A stretch of DNA of 64,000 nt from Stenopsyche tienmushanensis. Taxonomy: Eukaryota; Arthropoda; Insecta; Trichoptera; Stenopsychidae. Below are positions 20,438 through 29,326 of the stretch, in pieces. Position numbers and translations under genes: made by a program. Location: NCBI GenBank assembly GCA_008973525.1, contig WACJ01000522.1:1488001-1552000 (forward strand), given 5' to 3'. The notes under the pieces are model-generated. The model saw only the letters and a program-made list of their open reading frames with translations. It had not been told where the DNA came from and ran no database searches. The stretch's first letter is position 1. Every line of letters starts with the position of its first letter.

Positions 20438-21760
20438 CAATATATAGTTAGTGAAACGGCGATGCAGGCAAGCTATGTTTTATCGGAATTGTTAGCTAAA
20501 TAATAAATTACTGAAGGTGATTTCATCAAGGAATGCCTAATTAAAGCTGCACAAATTCTTTATCTGGAAAATTTGAAGCATTTTCAAGCAATTGCTTTGT
20601 CTCGAAATACCTTTACAGAACGAATTACTAATTTAGCCGCCAATTTAAGTGATCAAATCAAAGCAAAATCGTCTAGTTTCCAATGATTTTCTTCAGTAAC
20701 AATTCTCTGTTTTTTTAAGTCAATTAGAATACAAATATTCCGATCTATCTTACTATATGGAAGTACGTTGATAATCTTGCTGCAAAATTCACAAACAATT
20801 CTGGGATTTAAAAGAAGAAATTTGTCAGTTTTTCAAAACAAGACACAAACTTGTTTTCTGATCGGACATGGTTGCAAGTAGGGAATCCAATCCCGAGCCA
20901 ATATTTCGATCACGTGATTTCGGGATTGCATTAGACCATCCCGGGATCCCAGGACCGGATTTTGATAAAAAAATTACTAATAAGTCTATTTGTTTAATAT
21001 AAAAAATAAAAAAGGCAAAATAATTTTATTTATTTAAGAAAAGATAAAAATACAATTCAAAAATAGAAAATAGATAGAGGAATATAAAAATTCTGAAGCC
21101 CGTATCTATTATATTTTATATCGATATTCCCATTATTAGAGTCGAGGTGTAGTAAATACATCACCGGTAGGGAAAGTTTAATATAACAATTTTTAAAAAA
21201 TATATGTGCTGTATATATGTATACATAAATTAGACAGTCACTGCCCCTAGGCGTCGCCTAAGCTCGTCAATTAGTAGTTACGTCACTGTTTCCATGCGTC
21301 CAGATTTCGGCGGGAATGTCTCGATTTAGTAGCCTTCATCGTGCTGGTGAGGTGTACGATATCTGTTAGATAAAAATTTCAATCCCGAATTTTTCGGGAC
21401 TACGTTTACTAATCCCGGGATTCCTGAACACCTAAAACTATCCGAGATCCCGGGATTGGATTCCCTAGTTGCCACTTTTCGACATGCGAAATTTAAATTA
21501 AGATGAAAGTGCATCCTTACCAGTCAGATTTGAAAATACACGAAGGTTTGCATTTAAAATAATTTCCATTTTTGGAAGTATTTATCAGTGCTGGCAGTTA
21601 TTTTCAGTTATGAAAAGAAATAAGTCTCCCACCAGATCCAGCATAAACGATGCTCATCTTGGGTCAGTTTTGAAAGTAATCGTTGCTAGCAGTATTGCCC
21701 CTGAAGTAAAAAATATAGTAGCAGAGAAGAGATGCCGAATATCAGGAAGAAAACATTGAA
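20438..21760 (+). pseudogene. hAT transposase pseudogene (ZBED/GTF2IRD2-related), interrupted
   Basis: The N-proximal part reads SETAMQASYVLSELLAK, two stops, then ITEGDFIKECLIKAAQIL and SRNTFTERITNLAANLSDQI. This is the conserved region after the zinc finger in hAT transposases related to GTF2IRD2 and ZBED5. A family C element (20879-21467) splits it. After the insertion FSVMKRNKSPTRSSINDAHL and APEVKNIVAEKRCRISG (21600-21750) match the C-terminal hAT dimerisation region. The middle is largely eroded. Such proteins bind terminal repeats and catalyse cut-and-paste movement; this one is dead. Confidence 0.75.
20879..21467. mobile_element. Family C element, complete, with 8-bp-type target duplication
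   Basis: Starts TAGGGAATCCAATCCCG and ends with its exact 17-nt inverse. It is flanked by GTTGCAAG (20871-20878) and GTTGCCAC (21468-21475), a 6/8 match consistent with the 8-bp duplications of hAT elements. CCCGGGATCCC-like palindromes lie at both ends. The body is shared with 6.05, 27.04 and 40.3 kb. It lacks the C-terminal hAT coding piece kept at 27251-27490, so it is a deletion derivative inserted inside another dead hAT gene. Confidence 0.8.
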
Positions 21761-21892
21761 TTTTCCTTTTTTATTTCTGTACCAATAGTGGATTTACCTC
21801 TAGGCACAGAAAACGCGCGCTTTGGTACTGCGTAACTGCACGAATGCATTTTTTTGAGATTGTTACCATTTTAAGCTTTTTGTCAGAATTTC

Positions 21893-22193
21893 TTGACTTG
21901 GCTGGAATCAATGGAATCATGGGTTTTATACAGAGAAACAACTGGCGAAAAAAATTCTGGACAACAATTTTTATTCCAATTAGCTGAAGAACTTGCAGAA
22001 GATTTTCAACATGAGCAACAGGGAGAAAAACAAATTGTGCAGAAAACGTCAACCAATTCAAGTTCGGATTTTCGTGTGCAAATACGAAAAAGGTCCCAAA
22101 TAGGTTTTTGCAAATAAAACAAAACAACAAAAGTTTGTTTCGAATGCAACAAATATGTGTGTAGAAAATGTGCCTTTGAGGACCCTTTCGTTT
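21893..22193 (+). pseudogene. piggyBac-like transposase, C-terminal remnant
   Basis: The frame reads ESMESWVLYRETTGEKNSGQ and FLFQLAEELAEDF, like the end of the DDE domain of piggyBac transposases. After a linker and one stop it continues KTTKVCFECNKYVCRKCAFE, the cysteine-rich C-terminal zinc-binding domain of that family (CxxC, CxxC). The coding end falls at GTTTAA, just where the hAT element at 22198 has inserted. Everything N-terminal, including the catalytic residues, is missing. A piggyBac source would agree with the TTAA-bounded family B repeats in this window, though no terminal repeat links the two. Confidence 0.7.
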
Positions 22194-22379
22194 AAGGCAG
22201 TGCTCCGCAACATTTTCTCACCTACGGCACACCAAAGCTCTTCTTTAAATTTCGCGGCACACCAAAAGTCAAAAATAATAGATATTGATTTATTTTTAAC
22301 TTTATTTACTTCCTTAACATCATTGGGCTCAAACATAAGTCGAACAACTTCCTTGTATACTGGTTTAATAAGTGTTTTT

Positions 22380-22680
22380 ATGTATGTGGTTTTTTCTGAC
22401 GTGCAGTTAATTTTGCAACATGGTAACTAGCTTCTAAGGCCTTTTCAGAAACCGTAAAGACTGAATTCATAAATTGTTTTTGATTTTTTTCTAAAGGCCT
22501 TTGAAAATATTGTTTATCCTTTTTGATGCAACTGGGATGGTTTGCATTGAGATGGCGATTTAATTTATTGGGTGCCATTGCTTCGTTTGATAGCTGTTCG
22601 CTGCAAATGATGCATTGTAGCTTTAGAGCTGTTTCATCACCACATCACGAGAATCCATATTGAATGTCGTCTTCGTTATG
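22380..22680 (-). pseudogene. hAT transposase N-terminus with BED zinc finger
   Basis: The minus strand reads DETALKLQCIICSEQLSNEA, MAPNKLNRHLNANHPSC, then KDKQYFQRPLEKNQKQ and VSEKALEASYHVAKLTARQK. The CIIC ... HLNANH pattern is a BED-type C2H2 finger used for DNA binding. The following VSEKALEASY-VAKL matches the region after the finger in ZBED5/SCAND3-like hAT proteins. A stop precedes the finger, and the frame ends at 22378 where the catalytic domain should start. Upstream (22645-22965) an open stretch contains HNEDDIQYGF, probably the original N-terminus. Confidence 0.8.
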
Positions 22681-23199
22681 CTTCATTTTCACAGTCTTCG
22701 TTGGTATTTTTAACAACGCTTGTGCTGGGTTCTTCTGTATGTAAAGACGAATCTTTTCCACGTAAAATTGTATCCATTGTAACGTAGGCGAGAGCCCTCG
22801 GCTGAAAACCGGGGTCCAGCTATCTTCGTCATGCTTCTGTCGACTAGTCCCAGTCACCTTCGTTCGTAGAGCTTCTGTCGATCCGCGGCCACGTCGCTCG
22901 TAGCATCGGCGAGAAGGACTCCACAGGGTGGTGGTGTTGGATTTCAAAGACGATTTTTTCTCCACAGCATGCTTGTTTGTTCCACTTTGAACAGACTGCG
23001 GCTGCGAGACGTAGAATACCCAAACTCAAACTCAGAAGTGAGTCTAAACTCAAGCTTTCAAAGAGAGGACTTCGCAGACAGGACTCAGAGTAGTCTTAGT
23101 TACGCCATATTTAAAGAAGTGTAAAATTAAATATTAATCACATGAAGAACGCATAACCATACAAAATTCATTAACACAACTAATAGTAAAGAATAGTAA

Positions 23200-23600
23200 C
23201 ACGACTAAAGTAGGCTGTTCGGTTGGTAATTTGTTCGATCGTTGCTATCCTTGCCTAGTTTTAGCAAAGGAATTACTGGTTTTGGCAAAGGAAATGGCTG
23301 GGAAATACCCCATATTTAGGCACGCATTAAATATTTTAGTTATTTGAATGGCAGATTTTTTTATTATCGTATTATCGATTGTGTCAAAACCCAGGGACTT
23401 TTTGTTTTTTTAGTTTTCTAATGATTTTTGTTATTTCTAAAGGAGTTACCAATTTAATTTTGTGCGTGTCATTATTTGAGCCTTCGCGGAAATCTCTAAT
23501 TGACTTCGTTAACAGCTTTCTTTGCTTTGATGTCGCTCATATTTTCGAAAATCTTGTGATTTAGGCACAAGGTTTCTGCAAGCATGTTTGTCCTTTATAA
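23200..23600 (-). pseudogene. Non-LTR retrotransposon reverse transcriptase fragment
   Basis: The minus strand reads KSLGFDTIDNTIIKKSAIQI, TKIFNACLNMGYFPAISFAK and, after a stop, RSNKLPTEQPT. This resembles the start of the RT domain of jockey-type LINEs (KSPGYDGI ... IFNACL ... YFP ... PIPKPGK). Upstream, at about 23480-23580, MLAETLCLNHKIFENM and IKAKKAVNEVN could be the preceding linker in another frame. The catalytic YADD part is absent. It lies inside the hAT element and so arrived after it or was captured by it. Confidence 0.6.
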
Positions 23601-23865
23601 ATCGGTTTCGGCTATCTTATCGTTTCTAACCAAAATAGGAATTCCCGTGGCTTTGTTTTTTGTGTGATTTGACGGTTTTCCAAAGAGATCCAATCTGAAT
23701 TCTATTGATTATGTCAGCACGATGAGAGATGAATCCCGGAATAGAAATATTAATATCTGGTTTTAGGTGTCTGGCAACATAAATAGGCGACAGGTGCTGG
23801 AGAACTATTGAAAAATGTTTTAGTTATAATATTGTCTTATTTGTTTGCGGAGCACTGCTTTAAGG

Positions 23866-24136
23866 GACGCAAAATTTGCGATGAACATGAATAAAGTTAG
23901 TATATTACATTTTTATTTTCTAAATTTTCACAGCTTCCAAATTTTCACGATTTTCCAAATTTAGGACCGCATTGAAGAATATTTAATTTTTCTCTTGTAT
24001 TATTACGCTTGTAAATGTACTAAATTCTGCTAAATGATAATTTTTTGCTATACATAATAATACATATTCCATTTTAAAGACGGGTCAATTAAATCGCTAT
24101 GGTAAGAATAGGTATACATGATGTATCATATTCGAA
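23866..24136. other. Unassigned AT-rich DNA
   Basis: Nothing recognised. This would be the right flank of the piggyBac-like remnant, but no further match is visible. Confidence 0.4.
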
Positions 24137-24260
24137 GATGTCGCTAGAAATGCTGTTACTGTGAATTCTGAGCAAAACCAATCAATGTTGAGTGACTTTT
24201 TATGGCCACAATTGAATAATATTGATGTTTCTAATATCTCATATTTTCAGCAAGGCTTGA
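24137..24260 (+). pseudogene. mariner-like transposase fragment
   Basis: Reads DVARNAVTVNSEQNQSMLSD, FLWPQLNNIDVSNISYFQQ, then loses the frame. It corresponds to the segment just before the second catalytic residue (NAE-Y--ML--F-WP--- ... WFQQDGA) of the insect transposases that carry SPDLTPLDFFLWG further on. The catalytic D of QQDGA is missing (QQGLK). It may be the upstream part of the same protein type as family H. Confidence 0.6.
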
Positions 24261-25739
24261 AAATATTACATCTAGACGTCACATTTGGATACCCTGTACG
24301 TAAGAGTTGGCTATATCAACACTTAGTGTGTACAGAGAATAGACAGAGCGAATTGGTGTGTTAAAATGAATGCATTCTCCAGTATAATTTGAAACAACAT
24401 GTGTGCATTTAAATGAAGATGCATGGAAGCTCGATACGCTGCACTTTCAGAACGTTGACCTGCTACCAAGTGGGGACAAATAGCCTTTTCAAATATTCAG
24501 TTTCCAATTACAATGCCTTGCATTGTATTCAGGAGCTAGGCGTCGTCTTTGAAGCTTTCGTGAGAGGATACCTCACCCGTCAAATTGTATCATGAGGCCC
24601 CATAAAATATTTATGACGTCAAATATCATCCAATTATTAAATTGGGAGTGAAAAAGCACACTCGGCTTTTTAGTCTAATTTCCCTCTTCACTGTCAGCTG
24701 TTGGGCTGCGAGCTGCAAACTTTCCGGACAGTTTCATAATGTTTGTTTTTAATGGCAGGAACTGCGAAAAAGTTAACTCCATTAACATTTTTTTGCTCTT
24801 CTGCGCCACCGCCATGAAATCCACTCAATATCCATTAATTCTTAATTAACCGCTCTACTATTCCACTCCGTCGTTAACATCACGCAACGGATGCTGATTT
24901 TTACGAGTTTTTATTATGGACGAATTCCTAGCATTACGCGGCTCGATATGCGCCGAAGGGAAGTTATTTATTTTCCTAATCACACACATTTTACGAATTC
25001 ACATGCAAACTATACTACCGCTTTCTTCCTGCCGTTTCGCAGAAAGAAATTATCGCCTTTCGTCCAAATAAGAAAGTGCGCCATTAAACGGACACGCCGT
25101 TCTTGTTCCTTTTCATCCTTTTGGGAGTTACCATTAGTGCAAAGTAGCGAAGTCCTCAGGATTACTAGATTTGTACGCCCAACGAAAGGCTCTCACTTGT
25201 GGGGGAAAACCTTTGCAATTAAGTGAACCCTGCGAATCCTTCCAAGCTCGACGTTTGCTGAATAGTTAGTGTATTTGACCAACGCGTGAATGCGAATTAT
25301 TCGATGGGACGCCGGCGATAATAAATTATTTTTTACTATGAATACGTTATAAATTTTAGGAGTTATAATTGAGTATAAATTTTATGTGAAAGTACACGCG
25401 AAGGGGTTGTCAGGAAGCACTTAAAACTTTCCATTTTATGTACACAATGAAAACTTGAGAGTATTTTGCATATCTTTTATTTGGAGCAAAGGTTGACTGA
25501 ACATGAAAATGGAAATTTGATGGTGGAAATGATCCGCGACCGGCTCCTTTGCCGACTACTTTGCAAACAAGCAAAAAAATCTTTAATTTGTGAATGTAAT
25601 TTAATTTCAAATGGACCTGCTTTTGCTAGAGCGATAAAATTCTTAATTTTTGCACATTAACCCTTTTTTATATTTAAATTTTATTATACCAAATATACAA
25701 ATATTTGTAATAATAAATACAGAAGTTGACACATTTGAC
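24261..25739. other. Unassigned; balanced-GC block 24650-25320
   Basis: No gene recognised. 24650-25320 is less AT-rich and includes an open plus frame (24891-25226, 111 codons) rich in K and R without a known domain. The whole block resembles single-copy DNA. Confidence 0.4.
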
Positions 25740-26205
25740 GTATAGAAGGATTCTAACGATCAGTTTTTTGGTTCCGCAGTGTTTGTCGGCCATTTTGTTC
25801 AGGCATAGTAAATTCTTCTGCTTGATCAGTCGTCGCACACTCCTGCCACCTTCCGTCCATGCTAGATTTACGCAGTCTTCCGTTTTTTGACTTTGTAGAA
25901 CAATACCACCACAAATTGACATTTCTCGAAGTCTCCTTGGTGATATTATGTTGGAAAAATTTGGTTACAAGAAGTTTTGCGTGCAGATGAGTACTATTTA
26001 AAATCGCGTGTGAATTTTTGGATCGTTTTGCACAGGAGGGTGAAACTTTTCTCGGACTCCAGTTATGATGGGGGATGAGACGTGAGTTTATTACCACACC
26101 CCATAATCCAAAGGACAATTCTAAAATAGATGGCGGGAGCGCGCGATGACCTCTTCACCAGAAGAATTTACTGTGACTGAACAATATGGCTGATAAACAC
26201 GTTAG
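25740..26205 (+). pseudogene. mariner relic with an inverted 5' end at each side
   Basis: The left side carries GATTCTAACGATCAG, TTTGTCGGCCATTTTGTTCA and AGTAAATTCTTCTG, the leader of this mariner type. Then DISRSLLGDIMLEKFGYKK (25915-25975) and EFLDRFAQEGE (26005-26040) follow in separate frames. At 26136-26205 the same leader recurs inverted (GAAGAATTTACTGTGACTGA, ACAATATGGCTGATAAACAC). The gene has lost the N-terminal domain and all catalytic motifs. Confidence 0.7.
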
Positions 26206-26491
26206 CACAAAACGCTTAAGTTTTATTCAATTTAATCTCCAAATGTGACTTCAAGTGATTTGTTTCTTTTTTGTTATGAAGTATTCATGAGATTTTAAAT
26301 ATCAATAAGATGGCATTAGTCTGTTAAAAATAACGACCAACGATGTCTGTACAGGTCTGGCGCCCATCGGCGATTGATCGTGCTTTGAAATGCACCGATA
26401 TTTATATACTTAAATATTGCCTCTCCCTTTTTCTCTTTCGATTTAAATTAATAAATTGATACATTTTATTTCGCGCATTGAAAAGTATCAA
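26206..26491. other. Unassigned
   Basis: Nothing recognised in this short AT-rich interval. Confidence 0.4.
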
Positions 26492-26710
26492 TTAACCTTT
26501 TGAGGAGTGAGCAAATTAAAAATAAATGAAGTCGTTGATGCCATAATCGCTTTACACCGATTACTTTCTGTCGACTCCTATCAGCGTGAGACAATCTTCA
26601 ATTCGATGCAGATTCAATCGTAAATAAGCACTGTTGATAGCATACAAGACCACGCCATTTTTTTACATAAATAATACACAAGAAATCGATTCATTTGCTC
26701 CTGCTTTAGA
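26492..26710 (-). repeat. Family B copy 6 (partial)
   Basis: TTAACCTTTTGAGGAGTGAG at 26492 matches a family B terminus. AAGCACTGTTGATAGCATAC and TTACATAAATAATACACAAG match the minus-strand body of copy 5. The middle is rearranged. Confidence 0.5.
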
Positions 26711-26724
26711 AGTAAATGATAATT

Positions 26725-27030
26725 GCACACAGACCCCCTCTTGAGCAAAATTTCTTTCGCGGACCCCCTCTTGAGCAATTTTTTTTCGCGGACCCCCTCT
26801 TGATCAAACTTTTTTTTGAGAGACCCCATTCGAACCCTTGTGACTTAATTTTTCAAACAAGCAAACATTTCTTAGTCAAAATAGATATTTTTATAATGTT
26901 TTCTATAAATAATTTCACGAAAATATCTTGTTCAAATATAGGTAAATATTTTTTTATATCTCCGCGGACCCCCAGCAATGGCTTCGCGGACACCCAGGAG
27001 TCCGCGGGCTCCTGTTTAAGAACCGCTGAT
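26725..27030. mobile_element. hAT-type end with internal tandem repeat
   Basis: Ends GAACCGCTG preceded by GGGCTCCTGTTTAA; inverted this is CAGCGGTTCTTAAACAGG, a typical hAT terminus followed by a CGCGGAC-rich stretch. At 26732-26820 a ~30-bp unit, GACCCCCTCTTGAGCAA plus poly-T and CGCG, occurs three times. No opposite end or transposase is visible, so the element is truncated. Confidence 0.55.
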
Positions 27031-27039
27031 CTATATCTG

Positions 27040-28012
27040 TATCTATATATCCCGGGACCAGTCCCGGGATCCCGGGATTGGGATTTCCAATATTTAAAGA
27101 AATTACTTTGATAAATTTAATCAAAAATTACTAATAAGTCCATTTGTTCAATATAAAAAATCACTTGAAGGCCAAAGAATTTTATTTATTTAAGAGAAGA
27201 TAAAAATACAATTCAAAAATAGATAAATAAAACACTAAAAAATTCAAATATTATTTTGAAAATATGCCCGAAGTAACTTTAACATTAAACATTAATGTTT
27301 CGTCATTTAGTCTGGATCTGATTTTGGAAGTCAGGCAACTTGCTGCTGAAAATGCACGCTCAGCTTCCACACACGTTGGAGGTATCGTCATCAGATATTT
27401 AAATGCTAGTTCGAGTTGATGACTGCGTAAGCCCTCATTTTCGTATAACACCATCAATGTGACTGATAAAATTCCTTTCTGCTGAGACACGGACTAAAAC
27501 TCGCAAAATTCCCGATTTCCCGACAAATTATTTATTTTCGTCGCTGCAGATGAATACTTATATACTCTAATACTCTGATGTGATTCGTAATAATATTACG
27601 GAGGAATACAAAAATTCTGAACCCCGTATCTATTATATTTCATATCGATATTCCCATTATTCGTCGAAGTGTAGTAAATACATCACCGGTGCGGAAGGTA
27701 AATATAACAATTTGAAAAACATACATGTACGCTATATATGTATACATAGATTAGACAGTCACTGCCCCTAGGCGTCGCCTATGTTCGCCTATGAAATTAG
27801 TAATTACGCCACTGTTTCCACGCGTCCAGATTTCGTCGGGAATGTCTCGATTTAGTAGCCTTCATCGTGTTGGTGAGGTGTACGATTTCTATTAGATAAA
27901 AATTTCAATCCCGAAATTTTCGGGATTACGTTTTCTAATCCCGGGATTCTTAAGTACCTAAAAGTGTCCGGGATCCCGGGATCCGGGATCCCGGGATTGG
28001 ATTATTTAGTCC
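27040..28012 (-). mobile_element. Family C, longest copy (hAT-derived)
   Basis: Bounded by CCCGGGATCCCGGGATTGGG at the left and by repeated GGGATCCCGGGATT at the right, with the family C body between. It is longer than 20879-21467 because it retains the coding segment at 27251-27490. The extreme ends differ from copy 2, so exact borders are uncertain. Confidence 0.7.
27251..27490 (-). pseudogene. hAT transposase C-terminal dimerisation domain
   Basis: The minus frame contains HQLELAFKYLMTIPPTCVEA, ERAFSAASCLTSKIRSRLND and ETLMFN. PTxVEAERAFSAA--L-SK-RSRL is the hallmark of the hAT family C-terminal dimerisation region. About 79 codons are open; the first residues (MSQQKGILSV) probably are not the native start. 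No DDE catalytic domain is retained. This identifies family C as hAT-derived. Confidence 0.85.
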
Positions 28013-28984
28013 CAGGCCCTGGAATAATACTCCCTTAGGGGTTAAATACAGTTTTACAAATAAAATAACTTACAAAGTCGTTTTACGTCATTGTATCCGT
28101 ACACAAAGTGAGATAAAAAATATGATCTCAAAAATATTATTCAACGCGAATACTTTTCGATACCCCTAATATTTTATAACATTATTAGTAATATTAAGGA
28201 TATAAATTCAATTGGATGTAGCGTCAAACTTAGATACAAGATAACTAAAGTATCATCGGTAATCTTCACGAAGCATTCAAATACATCTGAATCTTTTGCT
28301 TAAATTCGCTCAGTATTATATCTCACCATAATAATTACATGACCTAAATTCATACTACTGAACTCTATCCGTAGCATCTCGTTAATTTTGATACGAGTGC
28401 TTAGACCAAGTCGTATCACATTTCATAGAAGATGTACTGGCGTATACAAATACAAAGTTTTATTCATATTTTCAGCTTAATACATTAATTATACTTTGAT
28501 GATTTTGAGATGAGCCAACATTGAATCTTAGATATGAGAGCACAAATCTATATCATATGTACATCCGGGCTGTATTTTGATTACATAAATTTGATATGGC
28601 TCCATGGTGGAATTGGATAAGATGATTAGGTATTACGTGGGTTTCGTCGACAAAATTTATTGTCCGTATCCATCTGGAATAGGGCTCGTCACTTTAAATA
28701 GTCGGGAATGATTCCCATTCCAATTTTTAACCGACCGTTTATCCCTGATGGGATTTCTATCGCCGGCTAGGCTATGCGGGAGAGGCATTAAGTCCACTTC
28801 AATTGGTCTTCAATGCTAATGTTGTGGTGAAATAATTAAACAAACGTACTTACGCAAAAGCTTTAATAGCTTTTGCTTTTTGCTCTCGTCAATGTTTATA
28901 TATTTATATGCAAATTAGGCATTGTAGATTAATGTTCGATCCCAATTTATTTACAACCAATGATAGGATTTCAGGAACCTAAGC
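28013..28984. other. Unassigned DNA
   Basis: AT-rich up to ~28560, then a more balanced block at 28600-28830 (GGGAATGATTCCCATTCC is a palindrome at ~28704). No coding motif or shared repeat was identified. Confidence 0.4.
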
Positions 28985-29326
28985 ACTTGTAAAGTTCATT
29001 TGAGCATTGCACATTGAGCTGGGAGACAGACAGAGACAGAGAGAGAACGTAGCGCAGTTCGGGAGAGAGAGACGGAGATCTTCTCCGCATACATCGCACG
29101 ATTGTATAGATCGTTAGCCCAAATGTATCGACTAATAATGATTCACAAAGAAATGACCGAATATTTTGTGCTATCGACAGTGTTTAATTATTTATGTACA
29201 AGCTTCATACACGCTGCGACGGTCCTGACAGATAAATGGATTTGTACGGATGATAAATGGCGGACATACAAATATAGGATTAATGTTTGTGATTATTTAA
29301 AATTAGCTTACTTCTCAAAGTGTTAA
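28985..29326 (+). repeat. Family B copy 7
   Basis: Purine-rich GAGACAGACAGAGACAGAGA, ATTGTATAGATCGTTAGCCC, TATCGACAGTGTTTAATTAT, ACAAGCTTCATACACGCTGC, GATAAATGGCGGACATACAA and right end ACTTCTCAAAGTGTTAA, finishing at TTAA 29323-29326. The left end is not clear. Confidence 0.6.

Larger units (their letters stand above)
22198..23857 (-). mobile_element. hAT element with matching ends and target duplication
   Basis: Left end CAGTGCTCCGCAACATTTTC and right end, inverted, CAGTGCTCCGCAAACAAAT share 13 terminal bases. Flanks GTTTAAGG (22190-22197) and CTTTAAGG (23858-23865) agree at 7 of 8 positions. The left subterminal region has CTACGGCACACCAAAGCTC, typical of hAT ends. Inside lie a BED zinc-finger coding remnant and a reverse-transcriptase remnant, both on the minus strand. 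The 1.66-kb length shows that most of the transposase is gone. Confidence 0.85.

Noticed and set aside
26732..26820. Evenly spaced repeats that could suggest a CRISPR array
   Set aside because: Only three units with no true spacers, in a eukaryotic sequence next to a hAT terminus.
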